Part shown: piece by piece, positions 1 through 6,875 of the stretch
Layout of the letters: every line of letters begins with the position of its first letter
Position numbering within the stretch: position 1 is the stretch's first letter
From: Spirochaetia bacterium
Lineage (GTDB): Bacteria; Spirochaetota; Spirochaetia; Treponematales; Rectinemataceae
Assembly (NCBI GenBank): GCA_021286925.1
Contig: JAJTBL010000021.1
Coordinates: 1 to 13,168, forward strand
Direction of reading: 5' to 3'
DNA: 13,168 bases
Notes under the pieces: generated by a model
The model's input: only the letters and a program-made list of their open reading frames with translations
Told to the model about the DNA's origin: nothing
The model's database searches: none
Made by a program: the position numbers and the translations under genes

Positions 1-1406
1 ACCGTAAAGGTTTTACAGATAAAGAATTATCATCATGTATCGATCTCGTTGCAACCCAGGGTGTCAAAGAACTCAAGCTCTTCTATATCCTTTCAGGCTT
101 CGAGAATGAAGCTGATCTCACTGAATTCGATGGTTTTCTCGAAAAGCTTGCGGAAAAGCGCAGGAACAAAGCCCCGGGTCTGCGTATCCTTGCATCCGCG
201 GGCTACCTTGTCCGTCTCCCCTTTACGCCGCTGCAGTACGCGCCGCTTGTTCTGGACAAGGAGAGGCTTGAAAAAATATCATCCCGGCTGGAAGCATCCT
301 GTCAGGCTCATCATATCGAATTCCGCCTCGCTTCTGATTTTAACGAATACTATATCGACCAGTTGATGACGCTCGGCGGGCACCTGCTCTTCGACTGGCT
401 GAAAAACCTTCCAGCCTCCGGCATTGTCTTCGACGGTACAGCAGACAGAAAAACGTATCAGGCTTTGCGGGAATTCATCATCCGTAACACAAAAGCCTTC
501 GAGCCGCTGATCACTGAAAAAGACGCATCCTTCACACCGGATTTCGGATTCATCGAACCGCCGCCGCACTTTGCAACACTGTATCGCCATTACCGTGAAG
601 CCAGCGAATTTAAAAACCGGCCGCTCTGCCTTGGCTCGGCCTGCAGCGGCTGCGAAGTCTGCGGTTCGAAAGATGAAATCAGGTTCATGACCAGTCATGT
701 TTTGACCCAGCCGAAAGAGACAGCATATATCCAGCGACTGGCCAAGCTGATGGAAGCAAAAGCGCGATTTACGCCCGTTTTCATCGATGTCGCCATGTCT
801 CAGGATTTTGCCTTCGCGTCTTCAGAATATCGCGAAGCATCGTTCTTGAAGTATTTTTTTGCCATATTCAGCGGCAGCGAGCGTTTGCTTTTTACCGCGA
901 AAGAACTTCTGTTTTCGAAAAACGAAGCTTTTGAATCGATCTTGAAGCCGCGGTACGGCAGGTTCGGAATGAGCCGCTTTGCCCTGTATGGACCAGATCC
1001 ATCCAGAATAGAAGCTATGCTGGCCGAAATAAAAAAGAAACCCTCCTCTTATTCCGACTCGGTTTCACTCCTCGCGGCGCAAGCACCGGCGACTGCGCAG
1101 ACACTGAAAGCGTCCATTATCTGCCCGTCCCTGAATTCAGCTGATCTCGCAAGGTTTTTCGGAACATACCTCACCGATGCCGGCCTTTCTCCGATCATGA
1201 GAAAAAAAAGCGGACAAATCTTCTTCGATCTGCCTGCTAAATCGATTCAAAAGAAAATGATTATCAGCGCAGTGCTCACTGAGAGTGAAAAACCTGAGAT
1301 TTCAATCGTTTGCGGACCAAGAGCCGACCTCTCTTCTTTCTTTCATATGGTTGAAGACATTTCAGGAACATCGCCGCTCTTGAAAATTATCGAGATTTCA
1401 GCTTGA
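1..1406 (+). CDS. Radical SAM protein, C-terminal part (5' end outside window)
   Basis: The reading frame is open from the window edge (first full codon at base 3) to a TGA at 1404-1406, giving 467 residues; the start and the CxxxCxxC radical-SAM cluster motif lie upstream, so the family call rests on the C-terminal half. Fragment residues 21-35 (VKELKLFYILSGFEN) resemble the late strand of a radical SAM barrel, and residues 68-81 (YLVRLPFTPLQYAP) resemble the conserved PKPHTPFQW-type segment of B12-binding/radical SAM proteins that carry a DUF2344-like tail. A second cysteine cluster, C209-x4-C-x2-C-x2-C220 (bases 627-662), could hold an auxiliary Fe-S cluster or zinc. The last 245 or so residues show no motif I recognise. 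It converges on queD with 31 bp between the stops and no obvious terminator. The exact reaction is unknown; the radical SAM call is fairly sure, the subfamily tentative. Confidence 0.7.
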   Translation, partial: RKGFTDKELSSCIDLVATQGVKELKLFYILSGFENEADLTEFDGFLEKLAEKRRNKAPGLRILASAGYLVRLPFTPLQYAPLVLDKERLEKISSRLEASCQAHHIEFRLASDFNEYYIDQLMTLGGHLLFDWLKNLPASGIVFDGTADRKTYQALREFIIRNTKAFEPLITEKDASFTPDFGFIEPPPHFATLYRHYREASEFKNRPLCLGSACSGCEVCGSKDEIRFMTSHVLTQPKETAYIQRLAKLMEAKARFTPVFIDVAMSQDFAFASSEYREASFLKYFFAIFSGSERLLFTAKELLFSKNEAFESILKPRYGRFGMSRFALYGPDPSRIEAMLAEIKKKPSSYSDSVSLLAAQAPATAQTLKASIICPSLNSADLARFFGTYLTDAGLSPIMRKKSGQIFFDLPAKSIQKKMIISAVLTESEKPEISIVCGPRADLSSFFHMVEDISGTSPLLKIIEISA

Positions 1407-1437
1407 TTTGTGCCTGATTTCCGCCCGCCGAGACAGT

Positions 1438-1806
1438 TCAATCCAGGCTGAAGCGCGCCATGGAAGTGTCGGTTTCAAAAACGTCGACAGCGCAGATTGG
1501 AAGTTCTGGATTATTTTCACGAACTCGATTGAAAATGAACTCGGCGATTCGCTCTGCGCTTGGGTCGGCGCTGAAAAACCCCAATTCGTTCAAATCCTGA
1601 TGATCCAGAATCGCCAGGACTTCTTTGAGCGCTGTCTTCATCTTGCCAAAATCAACAAGCATTCCGCCTTCGTCGAGCTTCCCCCCGCGAGCCCAGAGGT
1701 ACACCTTGTAATTATGGCCATGCTGGCGCTCGCATTTCCCATTGTAGTGGGTAAGATGATGCGCAGCTGAAAACGCAGATTCAATTCTCGTATGGTACAT
1801 GAACAT
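1438..1806 (-). CDS. queD: QueD/6-pyruvoyl-tetrahydropterin synthase family enzyme
   Basis: Cytosolic zinc enzyme of the T-fold; bacterial members convert dihydroneopterin triphosphate to 6-carboxytetrahydropterin, an early step to preQ0 and queuosine. Counting from the ATG at 1806 (122 aa, normal for the family), I see FSAAHH (zinc His16), C25-x3-HGH (catalytic Cys25, zinc His29 and His31), LVDFGKMK, LDHQDLN (Asp68-His69 relay), PSAERIAEF, and E111 in VFETDTS, which binds the pterin. The frame stays open about 100 codons further upstream, but that part has no family match and is rejected. Two in-frame ATGs (1806 and 1800) compete; neither has a Shine-Dalgarno. A promoter-like element ends directly at the first ATG, which favours the second (1800, 120 aa). 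No queC, queE or queF lies in the window. A eukaryote-type biopterin synthase role is less likely but not excluded by sequence alone. Confidence 0.9.
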   Translation of the reverse strand: MFMYHTRIESAFSAAHHLTHYNGKCERQHGHNYKVYLWARGGKLDEGGMLVDFGKMKTALKEVLAILDHQDLNELGFFSADPSAERIAEFIFNRVRENNPELPICAVDVFETDTSMARFSLD

Positions 1807-1835
1807 ATAATATTGGTTTGGCACTCTCTGGACAA
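1807..1835 (-). promoter_or_regulatory. Putative queD promoter (leaderless geometry)
   Basis: On the minus strand, TTGTCC (1835-1830, 4/6 to the -35 consensus) and TATTAT (1812-1807, 5/6 to the -10 consensus) are 17 bp apart. The usual start point seven bases after the -10 falls on base 1800, the A of the second in-frame ATG of queD. This is prediction from hexamers only. Confidence 0.45.
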
Positions 1836-1908
1836 CCAGACCAAGAGCACAAAACAACGCAGACGAAACTCTAACCGCACAACTCCCGCACATTTCGGCT
1901 ATTTTTTC

Positions 1909-1937
1909 TTTACTTTTCACAATTTCGAAACCATACT
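1909..1937 (+). promoter_or_regulatory. Putative promoter of the secreted hypothetical gene
   Basis: TTTACT (1909-1914) and CATACT (1932-1937), each 4/6 to consensus, are separated by 17 bp. Transcription would begin near 1944, giving a leader of about 38 nt that contains the AAGGAG at 1969-1974. Weak boxes, supported mainly by spacing and by the divergent arrangement with queD. Confidence 0.3.
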
Positions 1938-1981
1938 GGACTTGAAAGATAATAATGATTATCGCTTCAAGGAGACTGCAA

Positions 1982-2524
1982 ATGAAAAAGACATTCATCG
2001 TCCTATTCCTTATCCTGGCGCTTGTTCCTTCCGCATTCGGCCAATTCCGTTTTGAGATAGGCGCGAATGCCCCGGTCGCTGCCGGTTTTATCACCGGAGA
2101 CGGCACCCTTTATGGAGATTATCTGGATGTTATCGGCAGCGCTGGCTTGATACCTATTCCCAACCTGGCGCTTCTTTTGCAGGCCAATCTTGGCGGCGTA
2201 CTCAAGATCGGTGCAGGTGTCAAAGCGCAAAGTATCCTGGTCGCAAGCATCGCCTATCCTACGGCGCAGATCGAACTCTCGCTGGGCGCACTTTCCATCG
2301 ATGCGGGAATCGGCGGGCTCTATTTTGGATATTACGCCTTGGGCAACCTCTATGGGCTGGAAACACAGGATCTTCTTCTGCCAGAACTCTCTGTCTGGCT
2401 GGGGTTGGGAAAGCGGCACAGCTTCAGAATCGGCGGCGGTGCGATTGGGATTCTCTCTTCTTCTCTTGATATTTCAGAAGTACCGTTTGTCGGTTACGCC
2501 GGCTTTAAAGTTGTCCTTGAGTGA
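1982..2524 (+). CDS. Small secreted hypothetical protein, possible outer-membrane/periplasmic beta protein
   Basis: I do not recognise a named family. The 180-residue product starts MKKTFIVLFLILALVPSAFG, a classical signal peptide with likely cleavage after SAFG, just before QFRFE. The mature part is rich in Gly, Ala, Leu and Tyr, with alternating hydrophobic stretches (for example LLLQANLGG, LGALSIDAGIGGLYFGYYALG and VGYAGFKVVLE) that suggest beta strands, as in small outer-membrane barrels or barrel-like domains; it has no cysteine and no lipobox. The ATG at 1982 is chosen over the upstream in-frame ATG at 1955 because AAGGAG (1969-1974) sits 7 nt before it and the signal peptide begins there. 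The gene is divergent from queD and 86 bp upstream of murE, which appears to have its own promoter. Function unknown. Confidence 0.75.
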   Translation: MKKTFIVLFLILALVPSAFGQFRFEIGANAPVAAGFITGDGTLYGDYLDVIGSAGLIPIPNLALLLQANLGGVLKIGAGVKAQSILVASIAYPTAQIELSLGALSIDAGIGGLYFGYYALGNLYGLETQDLLLPELSVWLGLGKRHSFRIGGGAIGILSSSLDISEVPFVGYAGFKVVLE

Positions 2525-2573
2525 TAATCCTATTCTGAGATGCGAGCAATCGTCGGTTTTTAAAAAACCTCGG

Positions 2574-2603
2574 TTGATACGGACATTTCGAATGTGATAT
2601 TCT
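2574..2603 (+). promoter_or_regulatory. Putative murE promoter with extended -10
   Basis: TTGATA (2574-2579, 5/6 to the -35 consensus), an 18-bp spacer, then TATTCT (2598-2603) preceded by TG at 2595-2596, an extended -10. The predicted start point is 2610 or 2611, at the murE ATG itself. No Shine-Dalgarno lies between this element and the ATG, so a leaderless or one-base-leader mRNA is predicted. Confidence 0.45.
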
Positions 2604-2610
2604 TCCCAAG

Positions 2611-4152
2611 ATGGCAAAACCGCTCAACGCAATCACTGTGTCAATCCCCGTTCTCAATCGCAGAGGTCCAGATAACCCCATTATAGAAGGCTTGGCCTAC
2701 GATTCGAGACTGATTAAAAAGAATTATTTGTTCTTTGCTTTTCAAGGCCTGCATACCGATGGGCATGATTACATCGATGCTGCTATACAAAAAGGTGCCA
2801 TAGCGGTCATTCACGACAAGGAACTCGCAAGCTGGAATCCAGCTGTTAGCTATATCAAGGTACCGGATGCGCGCCTGGCCATGAGCCAGGCGGCTGATGA
2901 TTTTTTTGACCATCCTTCGGATTCTCTCTATGTTCTCGGAGTAACGGGAACCGAAGGGAAAAGCACAACCGTCTCCTTGGTGTATCAGCTTCTGAAGCTG
3001 GCCGGTTTCAAGGCAGGATTCTTTTCTACCGTCATGTCGGATTCAGGCAGCGGTGAAATACCGAACCCCGAGCATCAGACAACACCCGAAGCCATCGCGG
3101 TTCATCAGCATCTCGCATCCATGCGGTCCGCAGGCTGTTCCTATGCTGTCGTTGAATCCTCAAGCCATGGGCTGAGCCCCCGAACCGGCAGGTTGGCCAA
3201 TGTTCATTTCGATTGCGGCATCATGATGAACGTTACCCATGAACATCTGGAATTCCATGGCACCTGGGAACAATATCGAACCGACAAAGCCAACCTTTTC
3301 AGAAATCTCGATACGCATTCCCATCTGAAAACCTTTCCCGGGGCGTCAGCGCCGCTGCCCTCATTCGGCATTGTCAATGCTGACGATCCAAGCGCTTCCT
3401 ATTTTGCATCGTGCACAGAAAAGCCAGTGTATTCATTCTCCCTGAAAACCGGGAATGCAACGCTTTATGCAACCGATCTTGTCCCGGATGAACATGGCTG
3501 TTCCTTTATCTTGCATGAAAAGGAAGGCGATCAATATCCTGCTCGGATCAACCTGCCGGGCACCTTCAACGTGATGAATACAATGGCAGCGCTGTTGGCA
3601 GTTTCAAAGGCAACAGGCCGTCCCTGCAAGGACTTGATACCGCTACTTCCTCTGCTTCAGCCCGTGCGAGGGAGAATGATGAGAATTTCCAGAGGCCAGC
3701 CATTCGAAGTTATCATCGATTATGCTCATACCCCCTCTTCATTTGAGACAGTACTGGCTCCGCTCCGAACGCAATATAAAGGAAGAATTATCTGTCTATT
3801 CGGTTCTGCGGGAGAACGGGATACCGCAAAAAGACCGATTCAAGGCGCTATCGCAGAAAAATACTGCGACATTTTAGTGCTGACCGACGAAGACCCGCGC
3901 GGAGAAAACTCGATGAGCATTCTCCAGGAAATAGCACGCGGTTGTCAGCACAAGGTTGGAAACACTGATTTATTTCTCATCCCGGATAGACCGAAAGCCA
4001 TACGCCATGCCTTCAGTCTTGCCAAGCTCGGAGACCTCGTTTTGCTGTTAGGCAAAGGGCACGAAAATTCCATCATTTATCATGACCGCGTGATGCCCTA
4101 TGATGAAGAAAAAGAAGCTATTCAGGCTTTAAGCGAACTTGGATTTGAATGA
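2611..4152 (+). CDS. murE: UDP-N-acetylmuramoyl-tripeptide synthetase (MurE-type Mur ligase)
   Basis: Cytosolic ATP-dependent ligase that adds the third, usually dibasic, amino acid to UDP-MurNAc-L-Ala-D-Glu in peptidoglycan synthesis. The 513-residue product has the three Mur-ligase domains at the usual length. The N-terminal UDP-binding domain includes AYDSRLIKKNYLFFAFQG. The central ATPase has GTEGKST (113-119), VVESSSHGL, THEHLEFHGT (209-218) and the lysine expected to be carbamylated (K226, in YRTDKANLF). The C-terminal domain has DYAHTP (370-375), GSAGERDTAKRP, DEDPRGEN and GKGHE (481-485). Where DAP-adding MurE has DNPR, this one reads EDPR (428-430 plus the preceding E), so the amino acid added is open; ornithine is plausible in a spirochaete, DAP or lysine not excluded. 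The ATG at 2611 is the only reasonable start. Ddl follows 61 nt later, probably in the same transcript. Confidence 0.93.
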   Translation: MAKPLNAITVSIPVLNRRGPDNPIIEGLAYDSRLIKKNYLFFAFQGLHTDGHDYIDAAIQKGAIAVIHDKELASWNPAVSYIKVPDARLAMSQAADDFFDHPSDSLYVLGVTGTEGKSTTVSLVYQLLKLAGFKAGFFSTVMSDSGSGEIPNPEHQTTPEAIAVHQHLASMRSAGCSYAVVESSSHGLSPRTGRLANVHFDCGIMMNVTHEHLEFHGTWEQYRTDKANLFRNLDTHSHLKTFPGASAPLPSFGIVNADDPSASYFASCTEKPVYSFSLKTGNATLYATDLVPDEHGCSFILHEKEGDQYPARINLPGTFNVMNTMAALLAVSKATGRPCKDLIPLLPLLQPVRGRMMRISRGQPFEVIIDYAHTPSSFETVLAPLRTQYKGRIICLFGSAGERDTAKRPIQGAIAEKYCDILVLTDEDPRGENSMSILQEIARGCQHKVGNTDLFLIPDRPKAIRHAFSLAKLGDLVLLLGKGHENSIIYHDRVMPYDEEKEAIQALSELGFE

Positions 4153-4213
4153 TGTTCCGATTCGGTCCCGCAAGACGGAACCAGCGGCTACCTTTATCCT
4201 AAAGGATTGAAAT

Positions 4214-5329
4214 ATGAAAGCAGTTGCGATTCTTTATGGCGGCAGATCAGGAGAGCATGAAGTATCCCTTATCTCCGCAGCCAGTATTGTCAAAAACCTG
4301 AGCAGGGAAAAATATTCAATCACCCTCATCGGTATCGCAAAAGATGGGAAATGGTACCTCCAGGATATGCCTGCCTTTGCAAGCGATGAAATATCGATGG
4401 CAGGAATGCCCGCAATTCAAAAAAGCAAACGAGTCATGGTTCTTCCCGGCGCGGGCTTGTGGTATGAATCCTCGGCATCACGCTATAAAAAACTGCCCTG
4501 TGATATTGTATTTCCCGTCCTTCATGGGACCTTTGGAGAAGATGGGACCGTTCAAGGGCTTCTGGAATGCGCAGATCTTCCCTATGTCGGCGCCGGAGTC
4601 CTTGGGTCTTCAATCGGCATGGACAAAGCGGTAACAAAAGCCCTGTGGGCTGAAAAAAACCTGCCTATCACCGATTATCTTGTTGTGCGGGCTGAAGAAA
4701 TGAAACGCCCCGATATTCAAACCTTTCTGACAAGGAAAATTGAGGCGAGATTCGGCTGGCCTTGTTTTGTAAAACCTGCCTGTGCCGGCTCGTCGGTCGG
4801 TGCTTCAAAAGTATCCGCCAGTGAATCCTTGCTTGAGGCTTTGCACAGCGCTTTTCTTTATGACAATAAAGTGCTCATCGAGCAATTCATCCCTGCACGT
4901 GAAATCGAATGCGCGGTGCTCGGCAACGAGAATCCGGTTGTTTTCGCTCCCGGCGAGATTATCCCGACGCACGAATTCTATGACTACGAGGCTAAATACA
5001 AAGACCCAGAAGGCGCTCGCCTCGAAGTACCGGCTAAACTGCTGCCCAGCCAAGAGGAAACCATCAAAAAGCTTGCACTGGAAGCCTATACCGCCCTCAC
5101 GCTGCATGGGATGGCTCGAGTCGATTTCTTCATGGATAAGCGCACCGGCAACATCATGCTGAATGAAGTCAACACAATACCGGGCTTTACCGCGATTTCC
5201 ATGTATCCCAGAATGTGCAGGGCCGGCGGTCTTTCATATCCCGAATTGCTCGACCGCCTTCTCGATCTCGGCGAAGAAGAATACGCTAAAAGGCAGAAAA
5301 TTGCATATTCCTTCAGCAATGAGAGCTGA
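4214..5329 (+). CDS. ddl: D-alanine--D-alanine ligase
   Basis: ATP-grasp enzyme that joins two D-alanines to give the dipeptide later added by MurF to the UDP-MurNAc-tripeptide. All family marks are present in the 371 residues: YGGRSGEHEVS (8-18, with the N-terminal catalytic Glu15), HGTFGEDGTVQGLLE (104-118), FVKPACAGSSVG (185-196), the omega-loop FYDYEAKY (255-262), whose tyrosine goes with D-Ala-D-Ala rather than D-Ala-D-lactate synthesis, RVDFF, and the metal-binding NEVNTIPGFT (317-326). The ATG is preceded by AAAGGA (4201-4206) with 7-nt spacing. It follows murE after 61 nt, so the two probably form one peptidoglycan-precursor operon. I see no vancomycin-resistance-type substitutions. 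Confidence 0.96.
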   Translation: MKAVAILYGGRSGEHEVSLISAASIVKNLSREKYSITLIGIAKDGKWYLQDMPAFASDEISMAGMPAIQKSKRVMVLPGAGLWYESSASRYKKLPCDIVFPVLHGTFGEDGTVQGLLECADLPYVGAGVLGSSIGMDKAVTKALWAEKNLPITDYLVVRAEEMKRPDIQTFLTRKIEARFGWPCFVKPACAGSSVGASKVSASESLLEALHSAFLYDNKVLIEQFIPAREIECAVLGNENPVVFAPGEIIPTHEFYDYEAKYKDPEGARLEVPAKLLPSQEETIKKLALEAYTALTLHGMARVDFFMDKRTGNIMLNEVNTIPGFTAISMYPRMCRAGGLSYPELLDRLLDLGEEEYAKRQKIAYSFSNES

Positions 5330-5502
5330 CCAGGGAATTTTTTATTATTTCTTTTTTTAAAAAAGAATTACTCTTATTTTTCAGAGAGCATTTTCAAAAG
5401 CCCCGGATTGCCCTGTCTGCATCATTATGCAGGGCAATCTATATAATTATTTATACCAATATGAATTAGCAATTCCCACTTCCGTTTTTGCATGACTTGG
5501 TG
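5330..5502. other. AT-rich intergenic region downstream of ddl
   Basis: The 247-bp gap between ddl and rocD contains, in order: an AT-only-core palindrome (5349-5367, TTCTTTTTT / AAAAAAGAA, 9-bp arms around one base), a GC-containing hairpin at 5406-5439, then an AT-rich run of about 35 bp and the rocD promoter region. No open frame in it has codon bias or a ribosome site that would make it a gene. The T-rich tract at 5338-5358 could help transcript release after ddl on its own. Confidence 0.6.
5406..5439 (+). terminator. Hairpin after ddl, probable weak terminator
   Basis: GATTGCCCTG (5406-5415) pairs perfectly with CAGGGCAATC (5430-5439). An alternative fold keeps eight outer pairs and adds TGCAT/ATGCA closed by a CATT loop. 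The tail is AT-rich but not a run of T, so termination would be inefficient. It lies about 77 bp after the ddl stop and 137 bp before rocD, so it could also separate the two transcription units or act as an RNA-stability element. Confidence 0.5.
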
Positions 5503-5508
5503 TATAAT
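5503..5508 (+). promoter_or_regulatory. Putative rocD -10 element
   Basis: A perfect TATAAT lies at 5503-5508. The best position for a -35 (TTCCGT, 17 bp upstream) is poor, so activation or a different sigma factor may be needed. AT-rich DNA further upstream (5440-5475) could serve as an UP element. The predicted leader is about 62 nt. Confidence 0.4.
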
Positions 5509-5576
5509 GGAGGTCAATTTGCTGAACCAAACCAATGGAAATCAACAGTCATTCAGCAGAATGAGGAGGTCTCCCT

Positions 5577-6779
5577 ATGAAGTCCCAGGACTATATCGCC
5601 CTGGACAATACCTACGGCGCTCACAATTATCATCCACTGCCCGTAGTGATTTCACAAGCCAAAGGATGCAAAGTAAAGGATCCTGAAGGAAAAGAATACT
5701 TCGATTTCCTTTCAGCCTATTCCGCTGTCAATCAGGGGCACTTGCATCCCCACATTGTCAATGCGGTCAAAGAACAGCTGGAACGGGTAACTTTGACTTC
5801 ACGGGCTTTCCACAATGACAAGATGGGCCTGTTTCTGAAAAAACTCTGTGATTTTACCGGCTATGAGGCAGCCCTGCCCATGAACACCGGCGCTGAAGCT
5901 GTCGAGACAGCGCTGAAAGCGGCTCGCAGATGGGGTGCCGAAGTCAAGAAAGTTCCGAATGGCAAACAGCAAATCATCTGCGCCGAGGGAAACTTCCACG
6001 GAAGAACCATCGCGGTTATTTCAATGTCCGTCGATCCAGAATCACTGGTCAATTATGGTCCCTATGTCCCCGGATTTGTCAAAGTACCCTATGCAGACGC
6101 TAGCGCCATTGAAAACGCGATCACGCCTGAGACGGTTGCAGTGATTATCGAGCCGATTCAGGGTGAGGCTGGTGTCGTTGTTCCGCCGGCTGGATATCTT
6201 GAGCAAGTCCGAAAAATCTGCACGAAACATAATGTTCTCTTCATTATTGACGAAATTCAGACGGGATTCTGCCGGACCGGCAAACGATTTGCCTGGCAAC
6301 ATGAAAATGCCAGACCGGATATCATGTGTCTTGGAAAGGCACTCGGCGGCGGTATCATGCCCATTTCTGCGATTGTCGCCGATCATAAGGTCATGGATGT
6401 ATTTACCCCGGGAACCCATGGTTCGACGTTCGGCGGCAATCCGCTCGCGGGAGCTGTCGGCATCGCAGCAATGGAAGTGCTGGAAAATGAAAAACTGGAG
6501 GAACAGGCTGAGCGGTTAGGTCAATTGTTCCGCAAAGAAGTTTCAGCCATTCCATGCCCGAAAATGAAGCTTGTCCGCGGCAAAGGCCTTCTGAACGCAG
6601 TGGTTTTTGAAGAAGGTTTTGAAGCCTGGGATGTTTGCATGGCTTTGAAGAATGCAGGGCTGCTGGCAAAACAGACGCACGGCAATATCATCCGATTCGC
6701 GCCGCCGCTAGTCATAACCGAAAAAGAATTGATGGAAGCGATCGCGATCATAAAAAAAGTTTTCATGAACATTCGGTAA
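5577..6779 (+). CDS. rocD: Ornithine aminotransferase (ornithine-oxo-acid transaminase)
   Basis: PLP enzyme that interconverts ornithine plus 2-oxoglutarate with glutamate semialdehyde (P5C) plus glutamate. The 400-residue product matches OAT rather than acetylornithine or GABA aminotransferases: FLSAYSAVNQGH (44-55), LTSRAFHND (73-81), MNTGAEAVETALKAARRWG (102-120), NFHGRT (139-144, Arg143 for the substrate carboxylate), IEPIQGEAG (191-199, the gating Glu197), IIDEIQTG (223-230, PLP Asp225), the Schiff-base lysine K254 in LGKALGGG, HGSTFGGNPL (281-290), and VRGKGLLNA and IIRFAPPLVI near the end. An excellent GAGGAGGT (5563-5570) places the ATG at 5577. It lies downstream of murE and ddl but has its own -10, and ends in a strong terminator. 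Direction in vivo (ornithine supply or breakdown) cannot be read from sequence. Confidence 0.95.
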   Translation: MKSQDYIALDNTYGAHNYHPLPVVISQAKGCKVKDPEGKEYFDFLSAYSAVNQGHLHPHIVNAVKEQLERVTLTSRAFHNDKMGLFLKKLCDFTGYEAALPMNTGAEAVETALKAARRWGAEVKKVPNGKQQIICAEGNFHGRTIAVISMSVDPESLVNYGPYVPGFVKVPYADASAIENAITPETVAVIIEPIQGEAGVVVPPAGYLEQVRKICTKHNVLFIIDEIQTGFCRTGKRFAWQHENARPDIMCLGKALGGGIMPISAIVADHKVMDVFTPGTHGSTFGGNPLAGAVGIAAMEVLENEKLEEQAERLGQLFRKEVSAIPCPKMKLVRGKGLLNAVVFEEGFEAWDVCMALKNAGLLAKQTHGNIIRFAPPLVITEKELMEAIAIIKKVFMNIR

Positions 6780-6809
6780 TTTTTGCTGAAATAAAATTTT
6801 GCGTACTAC

Positions 6810-6847
6810 CTTCATGCTGGCTTTGATGCCGGCGTGAAGTTTTTTTT
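6810..6847 (+). terminator. Rho-independent terminator of rocD
   Basis: A 12-bp stem (CTTCATGCTGGC, 6810-6821, with GCCGGCGTGAAG, 6828-6839), two of whose pairs are G-U, closes a 6-nt loop and is followed at once by eight T (6840-6847). It lies 31 nt after the rocD stop and points toward the convergent kinase gene. There is no matching A run before the stem, so it should work mainly on the plus strand. Confidence 0.93.
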
Positions 6848-6875
6848 AGGAGGGCTCGGCTCGAGTAACTTCGCT

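Noticed and set aside
279..698. Minus-strand open frame opposite the radical SAM gene
   Set aside because: The plus frame is open across the whole stretch and carries family-like motifs; the minus frame does not.
1408..1770. Plus-strand open frame of 120 codons over queD
   Set aside because: It is antisense to a gene with complete QueD motifs, has no ribosome site and no recognisable protein.
1807..2106. 100-residue N-terminal extension of queD
   Set aside because: It has no family match, overlaps the secreted-protein gene on the other strand and would run through the likely queD promoter; the core alone has normal QueD length.
2003..2419. Minus-strand open frame opposite the secreted hypothetical gene
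   Set aside because: The plus-strand frame has a Shine-Dalgarno and a signal peptide; the minus frame has neither and looks like a codon shadow.
2555..2569. Palindrome GGTTTTTAAAAAACC before murE
   Set aside because: There is no loop and almost no GC, so it is not a terminator; it may be chance AT-rich sequence.
4153..4182. Possible terminator between murE and ddl (GTTCCG with CGGAAC)
   Set aside because: The stem is only 6 bp with a 16-nt loop and no T tail; co-transcription is more likely.
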